A DNA stretch of 64,000 nt from Psychrobacter sp. JCM 18901 (GCF_000586435.1 NZ_BAWH01000004.1:62001-126000), one strand, 5' to 3'. Positions 41,850 to 51,696 are shown, counted from the first letter of the stretch. Notes: generated by a model not told the origin, from the letters alone. Numbers and translations: made by a program.

Positions 41850-41916
41850 ACGTTAACCTTAATGGTATTAACGTTTAGCGCCTAGATATAGTTAATATTT
41901 AGATTGAGTATAAATG

Positions 41917-41952
41917 AAAAAAAGCTGGTTCCATCATGGAGCCAGCTTTTTT
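41917..41952. terminator. Bidirectional terminator between suhB and WS/DGAT
   Basis: AAAAAAGCTGGTTCC and GGAGCCAGCTTTTTT form a long stem with one mismatch and a 5-base loop. Its right half encodes the last codons and the stop of the opposite WS/DGAT gene. Confidence 0.85.
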
Positions 41953-43374
41953 GTTTTATCATTACTTTTATTGTCAGCTTTATCTTCGACGGTAATGCCT
42001 TTGAATGCTAATTCCTTACTGGTAGTTTCTAGCAACTGTAACTCTTCTTCTATGAGCATCAGCATATCTTGTACGCGAGGCAGCGCCTTGCTACAAGCGG
42101 TGATACCAAATTCAATCTTATCTAAATAACTGGCTAAGGTGATATTCATCGCTTGACCATTAAAGACAATAGAAGCGGGGTACAACGATTGCAGACGTGC
42201 GCCATTCCAGTACAGCGGTTTTTCAGAACCAGGTACGTTGGAGATAATCAGATTAAATGCCTGCTTTCTAGGAAATAATCCTGTCGCCAAATTAATACCT
42301 TGCCACGCGTATGAGACGATACTGTAGTTAATGACCTGTGCTTGGTTCATGCGGCGAAAGCGACGTTTGCCGTTATTCATACTGCGATGAATCAACTCTA
42401 TTCTACGTAAAGGATTGTCTAAATGGGTACCCAAATTTGCCAATACAAATGACAGCTGATTGCCCGAGACGCTCTTATCTGTACGTAGCGACATCGGCAC
42501 AAAGGCAATCAATGGTTTGCTTGGTAGGGCGTCCATCGAGATTAAATAGCGGCGAAGGGCACCAGAACAGACGGCGAGTACCACATCATTTTTGCTGATA
42601 TTCAATCTCTCTGCGATATCGTTAAAGCGTTTGATGTCATAAGACTGTGCTGCTATACGACGAGAGGCCGAAATGCGCTTATTCAAAATGCTCATAGGCG
42701 CATCAAAAGTGCCGACATAGCCTTCATCGCTATAGTTTTTAAGGTTGTCTAGCAGCTCTGTGAATACAGGTTTGATGGTAGAGATTTGCTCTTTAATGAT
42801 GCGTTTGACCGATCTTTCAGCTGGCAAGATAGCGTTGACATGGTTGCGATGGCGCGCCATCAACGACCACACTGGCAAGGTTACGGGTTCTGTCGCTGAT
42901 TGCGATAGCGACTTTTGTACCAAACGCATCGCAGCGATGCCATCTACCAATGAATGGTGAATCTTAAAGTACAACGCAAAACGCTCAGGGCTGCCCTCAG
43001 TTTCGGGCTCGATACCCTCAACCACATGACACTCCCACAGCGGCATGGCACGATCTAATAAACGTCCATGTTCTCTTGAGACGTACATCAATAGTTCACG
43101 TACGCGTCCAGGACTTGGTAGCGCGACATGATGCAAATGATGCTCAACATCAAAATCTTTGTCTTTTTTTCCAAAAGGCTAAATGCTCAAGTACCTGATT
43201 AAAAGGAAAGCTGGGCGGCACATCAGACTCTTGCATTTGTTTCACCAATTGATAGACAAAATCGCTATCCGCATTGTCTGGCAATTCAAATAAAAACATT
43301 CCGCCCACATGCATCGGCTGCTTACGCGACTCAAGAAGTAAAAACAACTGGTCGACTGCGGTGAGAAGTCGCAT
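41934..43374 (-). CDS. Wax ester synthase/diacylglycerol acyltransferase (frameshifted)
   Basis: Bifunctional WS/DGAT enzymes make wax esters and triacylglycerol storage lipid, characteristic of Acinetobacter and relatives. The catalytic HHxxxDG is KIHHSLVDGIAAMRLV. Other family motifs: LTAVDQLFLLLESRKQPMHV at the N-terminus, KNDVVLAVCSGALRRYL, IAFVPMSLR, NLIISNVPGSEKPLYWNGA and NITLASYLDKIEFGI. The T7 run at 43164-43170 breaks the frame at AFWKK; six bases give KDKDFDVEHHLHHVALP. About 480 residues. Its last residues KKLAP and stop lie within the terminator shared with suhB. Confidence 0.92.
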
Positions 43375-43456
43375 AATAAATCCTTTTATGACGATAAGTG
43401 TTATGTGAAAATTATAATAAGTAGAGACTCAATCAAATAACATTTTTTATTATTTT

Positions 43457-43523
43457 ATAGAGCGTGTTAAGCAATCAACCATAGCACTGACAGCACTATA
43501 CGTAAATACTCAACACGCTCTAT
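43457..43523. repeat. 67-bp element with 15-bp inverted ends
   Basis: ATAGAGCGTGTTAAG (43457-43471) and its near-complement at 43509-43523 match at 14 of 15 positions. The interior is about 37 bases without structure. It sits 10 bases after the thiG stop and may be a very small MITE or a thiG mRNA 3' hairpin. Confidence 0.55.
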
Positions 43524-43532
43524 TATGACATG

Positions 43533-44369
43533 TCATTTATACTTCAATTTATTGAAAGAAATACCCAGTTTGTGGTGAGCTGGCAGTAGCATCTTACGCA
43601 TTGGCATACGACCTGCCAAAAACGCAGCGCGACCTGCCCACATAGCATGTTTCATTGCGTGTGCCATCATTACCGGGTTTTGTGCATTGGCAATGGCTGA
43701 GTTCATCAGTACGCCATCACAGCCAAGCTCCATTGCAAGTGCAGCATCAGAGGCAGTGCCGACACCAGCGTCAACCAATACGGGTACTTTAGCGTTTTCG
43801 ATTATCAAGCTAAGCGTATGTCGATTGAGTAGACCAAGTCCTGAACCAATCAAACTGCCAAGCGGCATAATGGCGACACAGCCCATACTTTCTAGTTCTT
43901 GTGCGACGATAGGGTCATCTGACGTATAAACCATCACCTCAAAGCCATCATCGATCAATACTTTGGCGGCTTTTAAAGTTTCCATAACGTTTGGATATAA
44001 GGTTTTTTCATCACCCAATACCTCAAGCTTAACCAAATTATGCCCACCCAATAACTCGCGAGCAAGCTTACAAGTGCGAATGGCTGTTTCGGCGTCAAAG
44101 CAGCCAGCAGTATTCGGTAATATCGTATATTTATCAGGTGAAATCACATCTAATAAGTTAGGTTCATCACTATTTTGTCCAATATTGACACGGCGAATAG
44201 CAACGGTCACGATTTCGGCTGCTGAAGCGGCAATGGCTTCTCCAGTCTCTGTCATGTCTTTATATTTACCGGTACCGACTAACAGACGCGAAGAAAAGGT
44301 ACGGCTACCGACAGTAAAGGTATCCTGTAAAAGTGGTGTTGGATGAGTAGTGCTAACGTTCTCTGACAT
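43533..44369 (-). CDS. thiG: Thiazole synthase ThiG
   Basis: Builds the thiazole phosphate of thiamine from DXP, dehydroglycine and ThiS thiocarboxylate. The TIM-barrel shows [79 protein letters not shown] and [20 protein letters not shown]. The Schiff-base Lys is in VKLEVLGD. Start ATG 44369 (MSENVST) gives 278 residues; a further 34 upstream codons have no family character. No TPP riboswitch consensus was seen upstream, and thiS is 25 kb away. Confidence 0.94.
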   Translation of the reverse strand: MSENVSTTHPTPLLQDTFTVGSRTFSSRLLVGTGKYKDMTETGEAIAASAAEIVTVAIRRVNIGQNSDEPNLLDVISPDKYTILPNTAGCFDAETAIRTCKLARELLGGHNLVKLEVLGDEKTLYPNVMETLKAAKVLIDDGFEVMVYTSDDPIVAQELESMGCVAIMPLGSLIGSGLGLLNRHTLSLIIENAKVPVLVDAGVGTASDAALAMELGCDGVLMNSAIANAQNPVMMAHAMKHAMWAGRAAFLAGRMPMRKMLLPAHHKLGISFNKLKYK

Positions 44370-44696
44370 AACGGAAAATCCTAATATCGAGCGGGAGAAG
44401 GGACAGACAAAATATGATGGGTAATCTAAGCAATCTAAAAGGTGTAATAGACAATGGCAAGCGGTCTGCAAAAAAATCGCATGATATGCTAACTCTGATA
44501 GTAATAATAGGTGCTAGGCAATAGGTATAAAGCGCCAGTCAGATAAAATAATACCCGTCTAAAACAAAATGCTATTATAACAAACTCATGCAACCTTACT
44601 GGCAGTCTTTTTTGATTCGAACTGTTAAGGACAAGGCATCCATCATGTCTTAGCGTGCGTACTTCTTACCTTCTCCTCACTTATTGGGCCGTCTTT
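44370..44696. other. 327-base divergent region between thiG and gspE
   Basis: Carries both promoters. No gene is certain. A plus-strand frame reading RAYFLPSPHLLGRLYDAVAI at about 44655-44715 overlaps the gspE start in another frame and could be an upstream extension across a shift. Confidence 0.35.
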
Positions 44697-46250
44697 ATGA
44701 TGCAGTTGCCATACAGCTTTGCGAAACGCCATCAGATTTTGGCCATACTTACGATAGATCCTGAATTACCGCCGACATTGGTACTCACCAAAGCTACTCC
44801 GTTGTCAGCGATCAACGAAGCGGTACGGTTTTTACAGCAGCAAGGCATTCGCGGTGTACCCACTTACGAAAGTGTCAGCACGGACGATTTTGAAAAACGT
44901 ATGAACGCAGCTTATGCTGGCAATACAGGAGAGTCTCAGCATATTGCTGCTGGACTTGAGGACCATCCTGATCTCGATAGCTTGGCAGATAGCGTCCCTG
45001 AAACTGAAGACCTGATGGATCAACAAGACGATGCACCTATTATTCGTCTGATCAATGCATTATTGTCCGAAGCCATTCGTTTAAGCGCCTCAGATATTCA
45101 TATTGAGACCTTTGAAAAGCGCTTGGTCGTTCGTTTCCGAGTTGATGGTGAGCTAAAAGAAATCATCACACCAAAACGACAACTGGCTCCATTGTTAGTC
45201 TCGCGTATTAAGGTAATGGCTAAGTTAGATATCGCCGAAAAGCGAGTGCCGCAAGATGGTCGTATTAGTTTAAGACTGGCAGGGCGAGAAGTCGATGTGC
45301 GTGTGTCGACCTTACCATCAAGCTTTGGTGAGCGTGTGGTGATGCGTCTATTAGACAAGCAGGCTGGTCGTTTGAATATGACGTACTTGGGGTTGTCTGA
45401 TAATGACTATACTGAGCTAAAGCGCTTAATCCATCGTCCGCATGGCATTATTTTGGTGACAGGGCCGACTGGCTCGGGTAAAACTACGACGCTATACTCT
45501 GCATTGACCGATTTAAATGATCAAACTCGCAATATTTTGACCGCTGAAGATCCGATTGAGTTTCAGCTTGATGGTATCGGGCAGACGCAGGTCAATAATA
45601 AAGTAGATATGACATTTGCTAAAAGTTTGCGCGCGATGCTCCGTCAAGATCCCGATGTAGTGATGGTTGGTGAAATTCGTGATTTAGAGACAGCAGAGAT
45701 TGCCGTACAGGCGTCTTTGACAGGGCATTTGGTATTATCGACGCTACATACCAACACTGCTATTGGCGCGGTCACTCGCTTACAGGACATGGGTGTTGAG
45801 CCGTTTCTGTTGTCGTCGTCGCTTATTGGCGTAGTAGCGCAGCGTTTGGTACGTACTTTATGTTCACACTGTCAAAGCTGGCAGGTCGCTGATACCGAGC
45901 AAGCCAAGCTATTTACCGAAATTGGCATTGGATCAACGCTGAAAAGTGATGCCGAAGATATAGCAAGTGAGTCGATTCGTTTGCCCAAGCCAGTTGGCTG
46001 CGATAAATGTAATCAGTCAGGGTTTAAAGGACGCACCGCTATATATGAGGTTGTGCCAATCGACGATACATTGCGCCGTATGATTCATAGCAATACGGCT
46101 GAATATGAGCTAGAAGAGTATGCGCGCCAGCAAACACCGTCGATACGTGCAGATGGTTTACGTAAGGTTATAGAAGGGCGGACGACGTTGGAGGAGGTGC
46201 TACGTGTAACGAAAGAGAGCGCATTAACGGACGAGACAATACTGGTATAA
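44697..46250 (+). CDS. gspE: Type II secretion ATPase GspE
   Basis: Cytoplasmic hexameric ATPase of type II secretion. N-terminal domain begins MMQLPYSFAKRHQIL. The catalytic half has ASDIHIETFEKRLVVRFRVD, Walker A GPTGSGKTTTLYS, the Asp box ILTAEDPIEFQ, Walker B PDVVMVGEIRDLETAE, the His box LTGHLVLSTLHTN, and the tetracysteine zinc site CSHC...CDKC that separates GspE from PilB/PilT. The GTG at 44655 is an alternative start. 517 residues, intact. gspF and gspG lie 8-10 kb downstream rather than adjacent. Confidence 0.93.
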   Translation: MMQLPYSFAKRHQILAILTIDPELPPTLVLTKATPLSAINEAVRFLQQQGIRGVPTYESVSTDDFEKRMNAAYAGNTGESQHIAAGLEDHPDLDSLADSVPETEDLMDQQDDAPIIRLINALLSEAIRLSASDIHIETFEKRLVVRFRVDGELKEIITPKRQLAPLLVSRIKVMAKLDIAEKRVPQDGRISLRLAGREVDVRVSTLPSSFGERVVMRLLDKQAGRLNMTYLGLSDNDYTELKRLIHRPHGIILVTGPTGSGKTTTLYSALTDLNDQTRNILTAEDPIEFQLDGIGQTQVNNKVDMTFAKSLRAMLRQDPDVVMVGEIRDLETAEIAVQASLTGHLVLSTLHTNTAIGAVTRLQDMGVEPFLLSSSLIGVVAQRLVRTLCSHCQSWQVADTEQAKLFTEIGIGSTLKSDAEDIASESIRLPKPVGCDKCNQSGFKGRTAIYEVVPIDDTLRRMIHSNTAEYELEEYARQQTPSIRADGLRKVIEGRTTLEEVLRVTKESALTDETILV

Positions 46251-46361
46251 ATTCGCAGACTCGACATTGGTATAGCCGTCAAAAAATAACAGGCGTGGAT
46301 AGCCAGTTATTTTAGTTTTAACGTTTTTCTAATTGTGGAGCTTTAGAGTTTTTAGCCGCTA

Positions 46362-46835
46362 TTATTTGGCAGCCATACATTCAATCTCAACGCTTGCTCC
46401 AGCAGCCAGTTCTGATACGCCAAAAGCTGAGCGTACAGGATAAGGCTTTATCATCTCAGCTTTATAGACTTTGTTAAAGTCATCAAAGTCATCCATATCA
46501 GTCAGCATGACCATACATTTAACAATATCAGACCTTCGGTAGCCATATTTTAATAACGTGCTATGGATATTATCTAGCACTTGCTTGGTTTCAGCTTTGA
46601 TACCGCCTTTGACCAGTTTGCCATCTTTAAAGCCAATTTGCCCCGACATATACAATGTATTGCCCATGCGTACAGCCTCTGAAAAAGGATAAGTACCGCC
46701 ATCTCCCAAGAAAGTAGGAGCAGACTTAGCAATGCTGACAGCCGTCGTCGTATTAGCATTAGCGCTATGAACAAAACCCAATGAGCACATAGCGGCGAGC
46801 GCTAGCGTAGACAAGCAAGTACTAGGTTTGAACAT
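46362..46835 (-). CDS. RidA-family protein with a signal peptide
   Basis: 157 residues: an export signal (MFKPSTCLSTLALAAMCSLG, then FVHSANA) followed by a RidA/YjgF trimer domain with GTYPFSEAVRMGNTLYMSGQ, KVYKAEMIKPYPVRSAFGVS and AAGASVEIECMA. The Arg of the enamine-deaminase site (PVRSAF) is present. Cytoplasmic RidA removes reactive enamines; a periplasmic form must act on something else. Intact. Confidence 0.88.
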   Translation of the reverse strand: MFKPSTCLSTLALAAMCSLGFVHSANANTTTAVSIAKSAPTFLGDGGTYPFSEAVRMGNTLYMSGQIGFKDGKLVKGGIKAETKQVLDNIHSTLLKYGYRRSDIVKCMVMLTDMDDFDDFNKVYKAEMIKPYPVRSAFGVSELAAGASVEIECMAAK

Positions 46836-46873
46836 ACTGTTTCCTCATTGGGTTTATTATCAATTTTTACTAG

Positions 46874-47601
46874 CTACTTATCAGCACTATTATTTTGAGT
46901 AGATGAGGCATCGCTTTCTTCGATTGAAGCCTTGGTTTCAGTGTCATCTTCTGCGACTTTTTCAGACGCTTTACCTTGGCGGCGTGCCTCTAGTTCCGCT
47001 TTTGGTATCCATGCCCACGTCATCTCAACCACAATTGGATCGCGGTCACTGTCAGACTCACGATCTTTGATGACACAAGGAATAATCATCTCACCTTTTG
47101 GTGTGTTTAGGATATCCAAACGTTGTTCATCAGACAAGCTTGCAATAGCAGCAATTTGACCTTTTTTTTGATTGGGCGATGGAAATTTACCGAGTAAGAT
47201 TTAATCAGTAGGATACGATCAGAAGGCAAGTTCAAACCCAAAATAAACCCTGTTGCCGTCTCAGCCAGTAATGTGATGGCGACTGCATGGATAGAGCCGA
47301 TATGGTTTTGGACGGCTTTATTGTTGTTTAAACTAACGACGACTTGGTTTGGTTCTACCGTCTCATAATAAATGCCGGTCGTGCCGACATAGGGGACGAC
47401 CTTGCCAAAGGCTTTAGATAAAATACTTGAGCGTGCTCCAGCAGGCAGATATTTGGTGACGGATAACAGTTTGGTAAATTGATTGCTAATTGGTTTTAGC
47501 GTGCTACTGGATTTCTCAACTGAAGGTTTTGTGCTGTCAGATACTTTGGCTGGCAGTTTATTGGTCAACTTGGCGGGTAGTTTTTTTAATAATCCTGACA
47601 T
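46874..47601 (-). CDS. DUF4442 hotdog-fold protein (frameshifted)
   Basis: A PaaI/DUF4442-like thioesterase-fold protein. Seen: the N-terminal basic region (MSGLLKKLPAKLTNKLPAKV), FGKVVPYVGTTGIYYETVEP, NHIGSIHAVAITLLAETATG with the hotdog helix, and ILLIKSYSVNFHRPIKK. The T8 run at 47162-47169 breaks the frame; with six or nine bases it continues GQIAAIASLSDEQRLDIL and EMTWAWIPKAELEARRQGKA, ending in an acidic tail. About 242 residues. Substrate unknown. Confidence 0.8.
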
Positions 47602-48027
47602 ACAAAATTCCTTAACGTAAATGAGTTGAATGACATTCTTAGCATGGCTTTTTATGATAGCGACACAAATATAGATAATGAAAGTCGCTACAAATACTAT
47701 GGTACATCAACCATTGCCTTCCTACTATTATTAGCATGAACTGCTGCGCTTACAAAACTATAGTAGCGTGGCTATGTTGCTAGGTTATGTCATTAGTTTA
47801 GATCGCCACTTAAAGTAGTCTAGGTATCTTATATGCCAGCGTCATTTGGGCATTAATATTATTAAGTGATTGGTATAGTCAGTTCAATATAATTTGGATA
47901 CAAGGAAACCGAGAGACAGTACTACAAATAGTAGACTAAGCGAGACTGGCACCCTATCTAGTTGATAGAGGATTGACTATAGTTACCATGCCAATAGACA
48001 GCCACGTTATAATGACAAAATGTTAGC
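47602..48027. other. 426-base divergent region between DUF4442 and mcrB
   Basis: Contains a complete 108-bp dispersed repeat (47874-47981). TATAAT at 48009-48014, 14 bases before the mcrB ATG, could be a -10 but would leave almost no leader. No gene seen. Confidence 0.45.
47874..47981 (+). repeat. 108-bp dispersed repeat with inverted TATAGTC ends, plus orientation
   Basis: Starts TATAGTCA and ends TGACTATA, a perfect 8-bp terminal inverted repeat. The interior has ACAAGGAAACCGA and the small palindrome ACTACAAATAGTAG. It aligns over its full length with the minus strand of 25040-25147. Confidence 0.75.
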
Positions 48028-49545
48028 ATGTCTGTTTTAAACCTGTTTTCAATGCCGCTGGATAACGTTATGCCTGATATGTCTACTCATGAACCGACCA
48101 ATATTATTTATACGGGCGTTGCTGGTACAGGTAAAACCTATAGATTACTGCAAATCGTGAAGCAGTATACCGACTATCTACCCAAGACTGAAAATGAAGA
48201 TTTATTAGAACAGCTGCTGCAAGGTCTAAGCTGGCGCGAAGTATTATGTTTGGTATTTTTAGATTTACGTGCTGAACAGCAGGATTTGTTAAAGGTACGA
48301 GAAATTATTGATCATCCTTTTTTTATGACGAAGGCTGCTCAGAACTCACGTGATAAAAATCTAGATAGCACAGCTTGGTTAGAGTTACGTAGACATAGCC
48401 CTACGAATTCTCAAACAGTCAGTTTTGATAACCGTGCTAGCCAAGCTTATTTTGATAAAGACAATAGTGGATCATGGTATTTATTGCCAGAGAGTATGGT
48501 GCTACTAGAAGATTTATCGCAGCAATTAGCAGAGTTTCAGCAAGCACAGCGTGACAACCAAGCCCATCAAAATCAAAACATTGCTCAGCAACGTTTTAGT
48601 ATGGTGAGCTTCCATCAAGCCTATGGTTATGAAGAGTTTGTAGAAGGTATACGGCCTGTCATGAGTGGCGCTGCTCAAGCAAATAACAGCCCTTCTAATC
48701 AAACTCAAATGAGTTACGCGGTGCAAGATGGAGCATTCCTGAAGCTGTGCCAACGCGCCGCCCGTGACCCTCAGCAGCGTTATGCCATGCTGATTGATGA
48801 GATTAACCGTGCTAACGTGTCACGAGTGTTTGGTGAGCTTCTCAGTTTGATAGAGCCTGATAAACGAGCGGGCAAGCCAAATGCGATGACAGTAAGTTTG
48901 GCATATTCTGGACGTGCCTTTAGTGTGCCTGCCAATGTCGATATTTATGCCACTATGAATACCCAAGACCATTCTTTAGCACCACTTGATATGGCATTAC
49001 GCCGACGTTTTCGCTTTATTGACTGTCCGCCGCAGCCTAATTTACTATCGACAATTCGTGACAGCAATGACATTGATATTGGACTGTCTGACGGTTCAGA
49101 AACAGCTATGATAGATTTGAGTAAATTATTAATAGGTTTAAATAGACGTATCGTGCAGACATTGGGAGTAGAAGCACAGTTGGGGCATGCGTTTTTATTT
49201 GCAGTCACTCAGTTAGAGCAATTACAAACGGTTCTCGTTGAACAAGTTATTCCTCAATTGGCTCAAGCAGCTGGTGGTCAAATTACGGTGCTGCAGTATA
49301 TCTTTAGAGATGAGCAGCAACCGACAAATAAGCAGTTCGTACAGGACAGTCAAGCATTAATGAATGACGACTTGTATAATCCGATGAACAGCCAAAACAA
49401 TGATTATACTGAACACCAAATGTTTGCAGGGCAGAGTTCTTTTCTTGATCAATCTATGAGTATGAATAGCTATACTATCAATGCCGATCTGATCGCTAGG
49501 GATGGTGAGTTTAATAATGCTGCTATCTATCAGCGTTTGTACTAG
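48028..49545 (+). CDS. mcrB: McrB-like AAA+ NTPase of a type IV restriction system
   Basis: The motor subunit of a modification-dependent restriction system. Walker A is TGVAGTGKTYR at residues 29-39. The central McrB-type section SMVSFHQAYGYEEFVEGIRP is followed by Walker B MLIDEINRANVSRVFGELLS, and sensor region IYATMNTQDHSLAPLDMALRRRFRF. The McrB GTP-preference motif MNxxDR appears here as MNTQDHS, with His in place of Arg. There is no separate DUF3578 methyl-DNA-binding domain at the N-terminus, so what it recognises is unclear. 505 residues. mcrC follows. Confidence 0.85.
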   Translation: MSVLNLFSMPLDNVMPDMSTHEPTNIIYTGVAGTGKTYRLLQIVKQYTDYLPKTENEDLLEQLLQGLSWREVLCLVFLDLRAEQQDLLKVREIIDHPFFMTKAAQNSRDKNLDSTAWLELRRHSPTNSQTVSFDNRASQAYFDKDNSGSWYLLPESMVLLEDLSQQLAEFQQAQRDNQAHQNQNIAQQRFSMVSFHQAYGYEEFVEGIRPVMSGAAQANNSPSNQTQMSYAVQDGAFLKLCQRAARDPQQRYAMLIDEINRANVSRVFGELLSLIEPDKRAGKPNAMTVSLAYSGRAFSVPANVDIYATMNTQDHSLAPLDMALRRRFRFIDCPPQPNLLSTIRDSNDIDIGLSDGSETAMIDLSKLLIGLNRRIVQTLGVEAQLGHAFLFAVTQLEQLQTVLVEQVIPQLAQAAGGQITVLQYIFRDEQQPTNKQFVQDSQALMNDDLYNPMNSQNNDYTEHQMFAGQSSFLDQSMSMNSYTINADLIARDGEFNNAAIYQRLY

Positions 49546-49664
49546 CAGGGTGACTGTTCAGTGATAACGAATAATCAATATTACGCCAAGCAACGCGCTA
49601 TCAGGCAAACAGTCGCCAGACTCGTATCCCTAACAGTAGTGTCGCTACCATAAATGTTATCACC

Positions 49665-51083
49665 GTGTTTGAGCATCAACGTTTGACCGTGCATGATTTT
49701 TTGCACGCGTCTGATTTCGATTGGCTAATAGCGCAAGAATTTGCAGCATTTACTATCAGGCGTAAGCGAGGGCAATGGCAGCTTAAGGTTGGGCACTACA
49801 TTGGGATTATTCTACTGCCCAGTGGCATGACGCTTGAGATATTGCCAAAGCTCAATCAGTCTACTCAGTCTAGCGATACCGTCCAGACTCGTCATTGGGT
49901 ACAGGGTATGCTATCGGATTTGATACATCTAGATGCGCATAACAATCGTAAGCTACCCAATACGAAAAACTTCGGTCAGTTTAGTTCCCAGTCCACTCCT
50001 TTACCGTTAAAAGTATTGCCCATATCAGACTGGCTGATTGAGCAGTTTTTGCAGCGTTTAATTGACTATCAACCAACCAAGCATTATCAGGCTCAGATTG
50101 AAAATCAGGCATCCCTGCAAGGTCGACTGCTTATCAAAGAGCAACTGCGTCATAATAGTATGCAACCGCATAGGTTTATCTGTGAAAGTAGCGTATTCAG
50201 TCACAACATGTTGGCCAATCGGCTGATTAAAAGAGCATTGGTTTACTTGATGCCTTTATTGCCCCAGTTTATTTCTTCAAAACTGTTGCAGCCATGGCAG
50301 CAAGTGCCTACGCTAAGCAACCGCGAAATGCAGCAGATAGCGGTAATATATGCTCAAGCAAAGCGTCAGCTAGACGTTCAGCCACTCCAAAAGCAAAAAT
50401 TGCATGCCGCGCAGCAATTAGTAGACCTAGCATACTGGTTATTGAAACAGACGACAGCTGCGACAGGCAACGGTATTGATCCAAATAGACAAAACTGCTC
50501 TCAGCTAAGATTGTGTTTGTTAATTGATATGAATCAAGCTTTTGAGCAATGGGCAAGTCAGCGTATCGCATCGATGTTTCAACAGATTAGTAGTAGTTAC
50601 CGTCCTTTTTATCAGACCCAAAGTGTCTGGCTAAACGATGCTGAGGGACTAGCATGCTTATCTATACGGCCTGATTTGCTGATATTTGAAACTGCCTCTG
50701 ATGATTATCAAGCTCAGAGTGATATAGCAACTAGTCAAACTACAGCCAAAGACAAGACCAAAGGTCGCTACAGTCATGTCATCGATATTAAGTGGAAATA
50801 CTTACCGCATGCTGCCGCAATTGGTGCGAGCGACGCTTATCAATTGACCAGCTATGCACAAGCTTACTTGGCGGGGCAGGTCTGGTTGGTTTACCCAGTG
50901 CTAGGTAGTGATAGGCAGCCAGTAGCGCTTAAGCAGCAAACTCATTATGGTAGTAATGATAGCGACAGTAGCGATGATATTAAAAACAATGAATCAATTG
51001 ATGCCCATTTATGGTTAATGCCGTTTGATGTTTTGACAGGTACACTCAACGGTGAAGTACTGCCACATTTGGACAAAACTTAA
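49665..51083 (+). CDS. mcrC: McrC-like nuclease subunit
   Basis: McrC family: N-terminal ITVFEHQRLTVHDFLH, then RRKRGQWQLKVGHYIGIILL and LEILPKL, and a C-terminal PD-(D/E)XK-like nuclease: LSIRPDLLIFET and SHVIDIKWKYL supply the acidic residues and Lys. About 470 residues, with Gln-rich linkers. The GTG at 49665 is the only start close to the domain, but the frame is open upstream to 49575 and the family segment TINVITVFEH begins before it, so the true start may lie nearer 49561, possibly across a shift. It forms a pair with mcrB. Confidence 0.8.
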   Translation: MFEHQRLTVHDFLHASDFDWLIAQEFAAFTIRRKRGQWQLKVGHYIGIILLPSGMTLEILPKLNQSTQSSDTVQTRHWVQGMLSDLIHLDAHNNRKLPNTKNFGQFSSQSTPLPLKVLPISDWLIEQFLQRLIDYQPTKHYQAQIENQASLQGRLLIKEQLRHNSMQPHRFICESSVFSHNMLANRLIKRALVYLMPLLPQFISSKLLQPWQQVPTLSNREMQQIAVIYAQAKRQLDVQPLQKQKLHAAQQLVDLAYWLLKQTTAATGNGIDPNRQNCSQLRLCLLIDMNQAFEQWASQRIASMFQQISSSYRPFYQTQSVWLNDAEGLACLSIRPDLLIFETASDDYQAQSDIATSQTTAKDKTKGRYSHVIDIKWKYLPHAAAIGASDAYQLTSYAQAYLAGQVWLVYPVLGSDRQPVALKQQTHYGSNDSDSSDDIKNNESIDAHLWLMPFDVLTGTLNGEVLPHLDKT

Positions 51084-51205
51084 TATCGTTATCAATGACA
51101 ACGCGAATGACTAATGGATAAAGGGTCTTGCTACCATTATTTTGGTGAAATTGACGTAATTTTAAAAAAAATTAGCGATTATTTGAAATTAATCGAAAAT
51201 AGGTG

Positions 51206-51234
51206 TTGACACAATCGCCTTTACCCCTTAATAT
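51206..51234 (+). promoter_or_regulatory. Sigma-70 promoter of the tRNA cluster
   Basis: TTGACA at 51206-51211 and TAATAT at 51229-51234 with 17-base spacing, about 88 bases before tRNA-Pro. It is the nearest to consensus seen in the window. Confidence 0.85.
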
Positions 51235-51321
51235 GTGCACCTCGATAGCGAGGAACATTAACAAGTTAGCGGCATTGCGACAACGAGTTGATTAACAAAC
51301 TATCGTGATAATAGAGAATTT

Positions 51322-51398
<77 letters not shown>

Positions 51399-51408
51399 TC
51401 TATTTTAA

Positions 51409-51428
51409 GAGCCTTACAGGCTTTTTTT
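51409..51428 (+). terminator. Weak terminator-like hairpin between tRNA-Pro and tRNA-Arg
   Basis: AAGAGCC and GGCTTTT can pair (with a G-T) around TTACA, followed by T-run. It would only partly stop transcription if the three tRNAs share one transcript. Confidence 0.4.
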
Positions 51429-51502
51429 ATGTATAACGGTTTAGTTTCTGATATAGTAAAACATATTGTAAAGTAAGCTTAGTATATAAAAGTCCTCTAA
51501 GA

Positions 51503-51579
51503 GCGCCTGTAGCTCAGCTGGATAGAGCATCTCCCTTCTAAGGAGGTGGCCGCAGGTTCGAATCCTGCCAGGCGCACCA
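51503..51579 (+). tRNA. tRNA-Arg(TCT)
   Basis: 77 bases with encoded CCA. Acceptor GCGCCTG pairs with CAGGCGC; the anticodon loop CTTCTAA gives TCT, decoding AGA/AGG. Confidence 0.96.
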
Positions 51580-51619
51580 TTTAGCCTGCAAATCTTGCCT
51601 ATTCTTTGGCAATAGTTAT

Positions 51620-51696
51620 GGCGGTTGTAGCTCAGTTGGTAGAGCCCCGGGTTGTGATCTCGGTTGTCGTGGGTTCGAGTCCCATCAGTCGCCCCA
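51620..51696 (+). tRNA. tRNA-His(GTG)
   Basis: The anticodon loop TTGTGAT gives GTG. The extra 5' G(-1) at 51620 pairs with C73, the hallmark of tRNA-His; acceptor GCGGTTG pairs with CAGTCGC and CCA is encoded. Confidence 0.96.

Noticed and set aside
44370-44660. Possible TPP riboswitch before thiG
   Set aside because: The CTGAGA and ACCTGAT core blocks are not present in the minus-strand leader.
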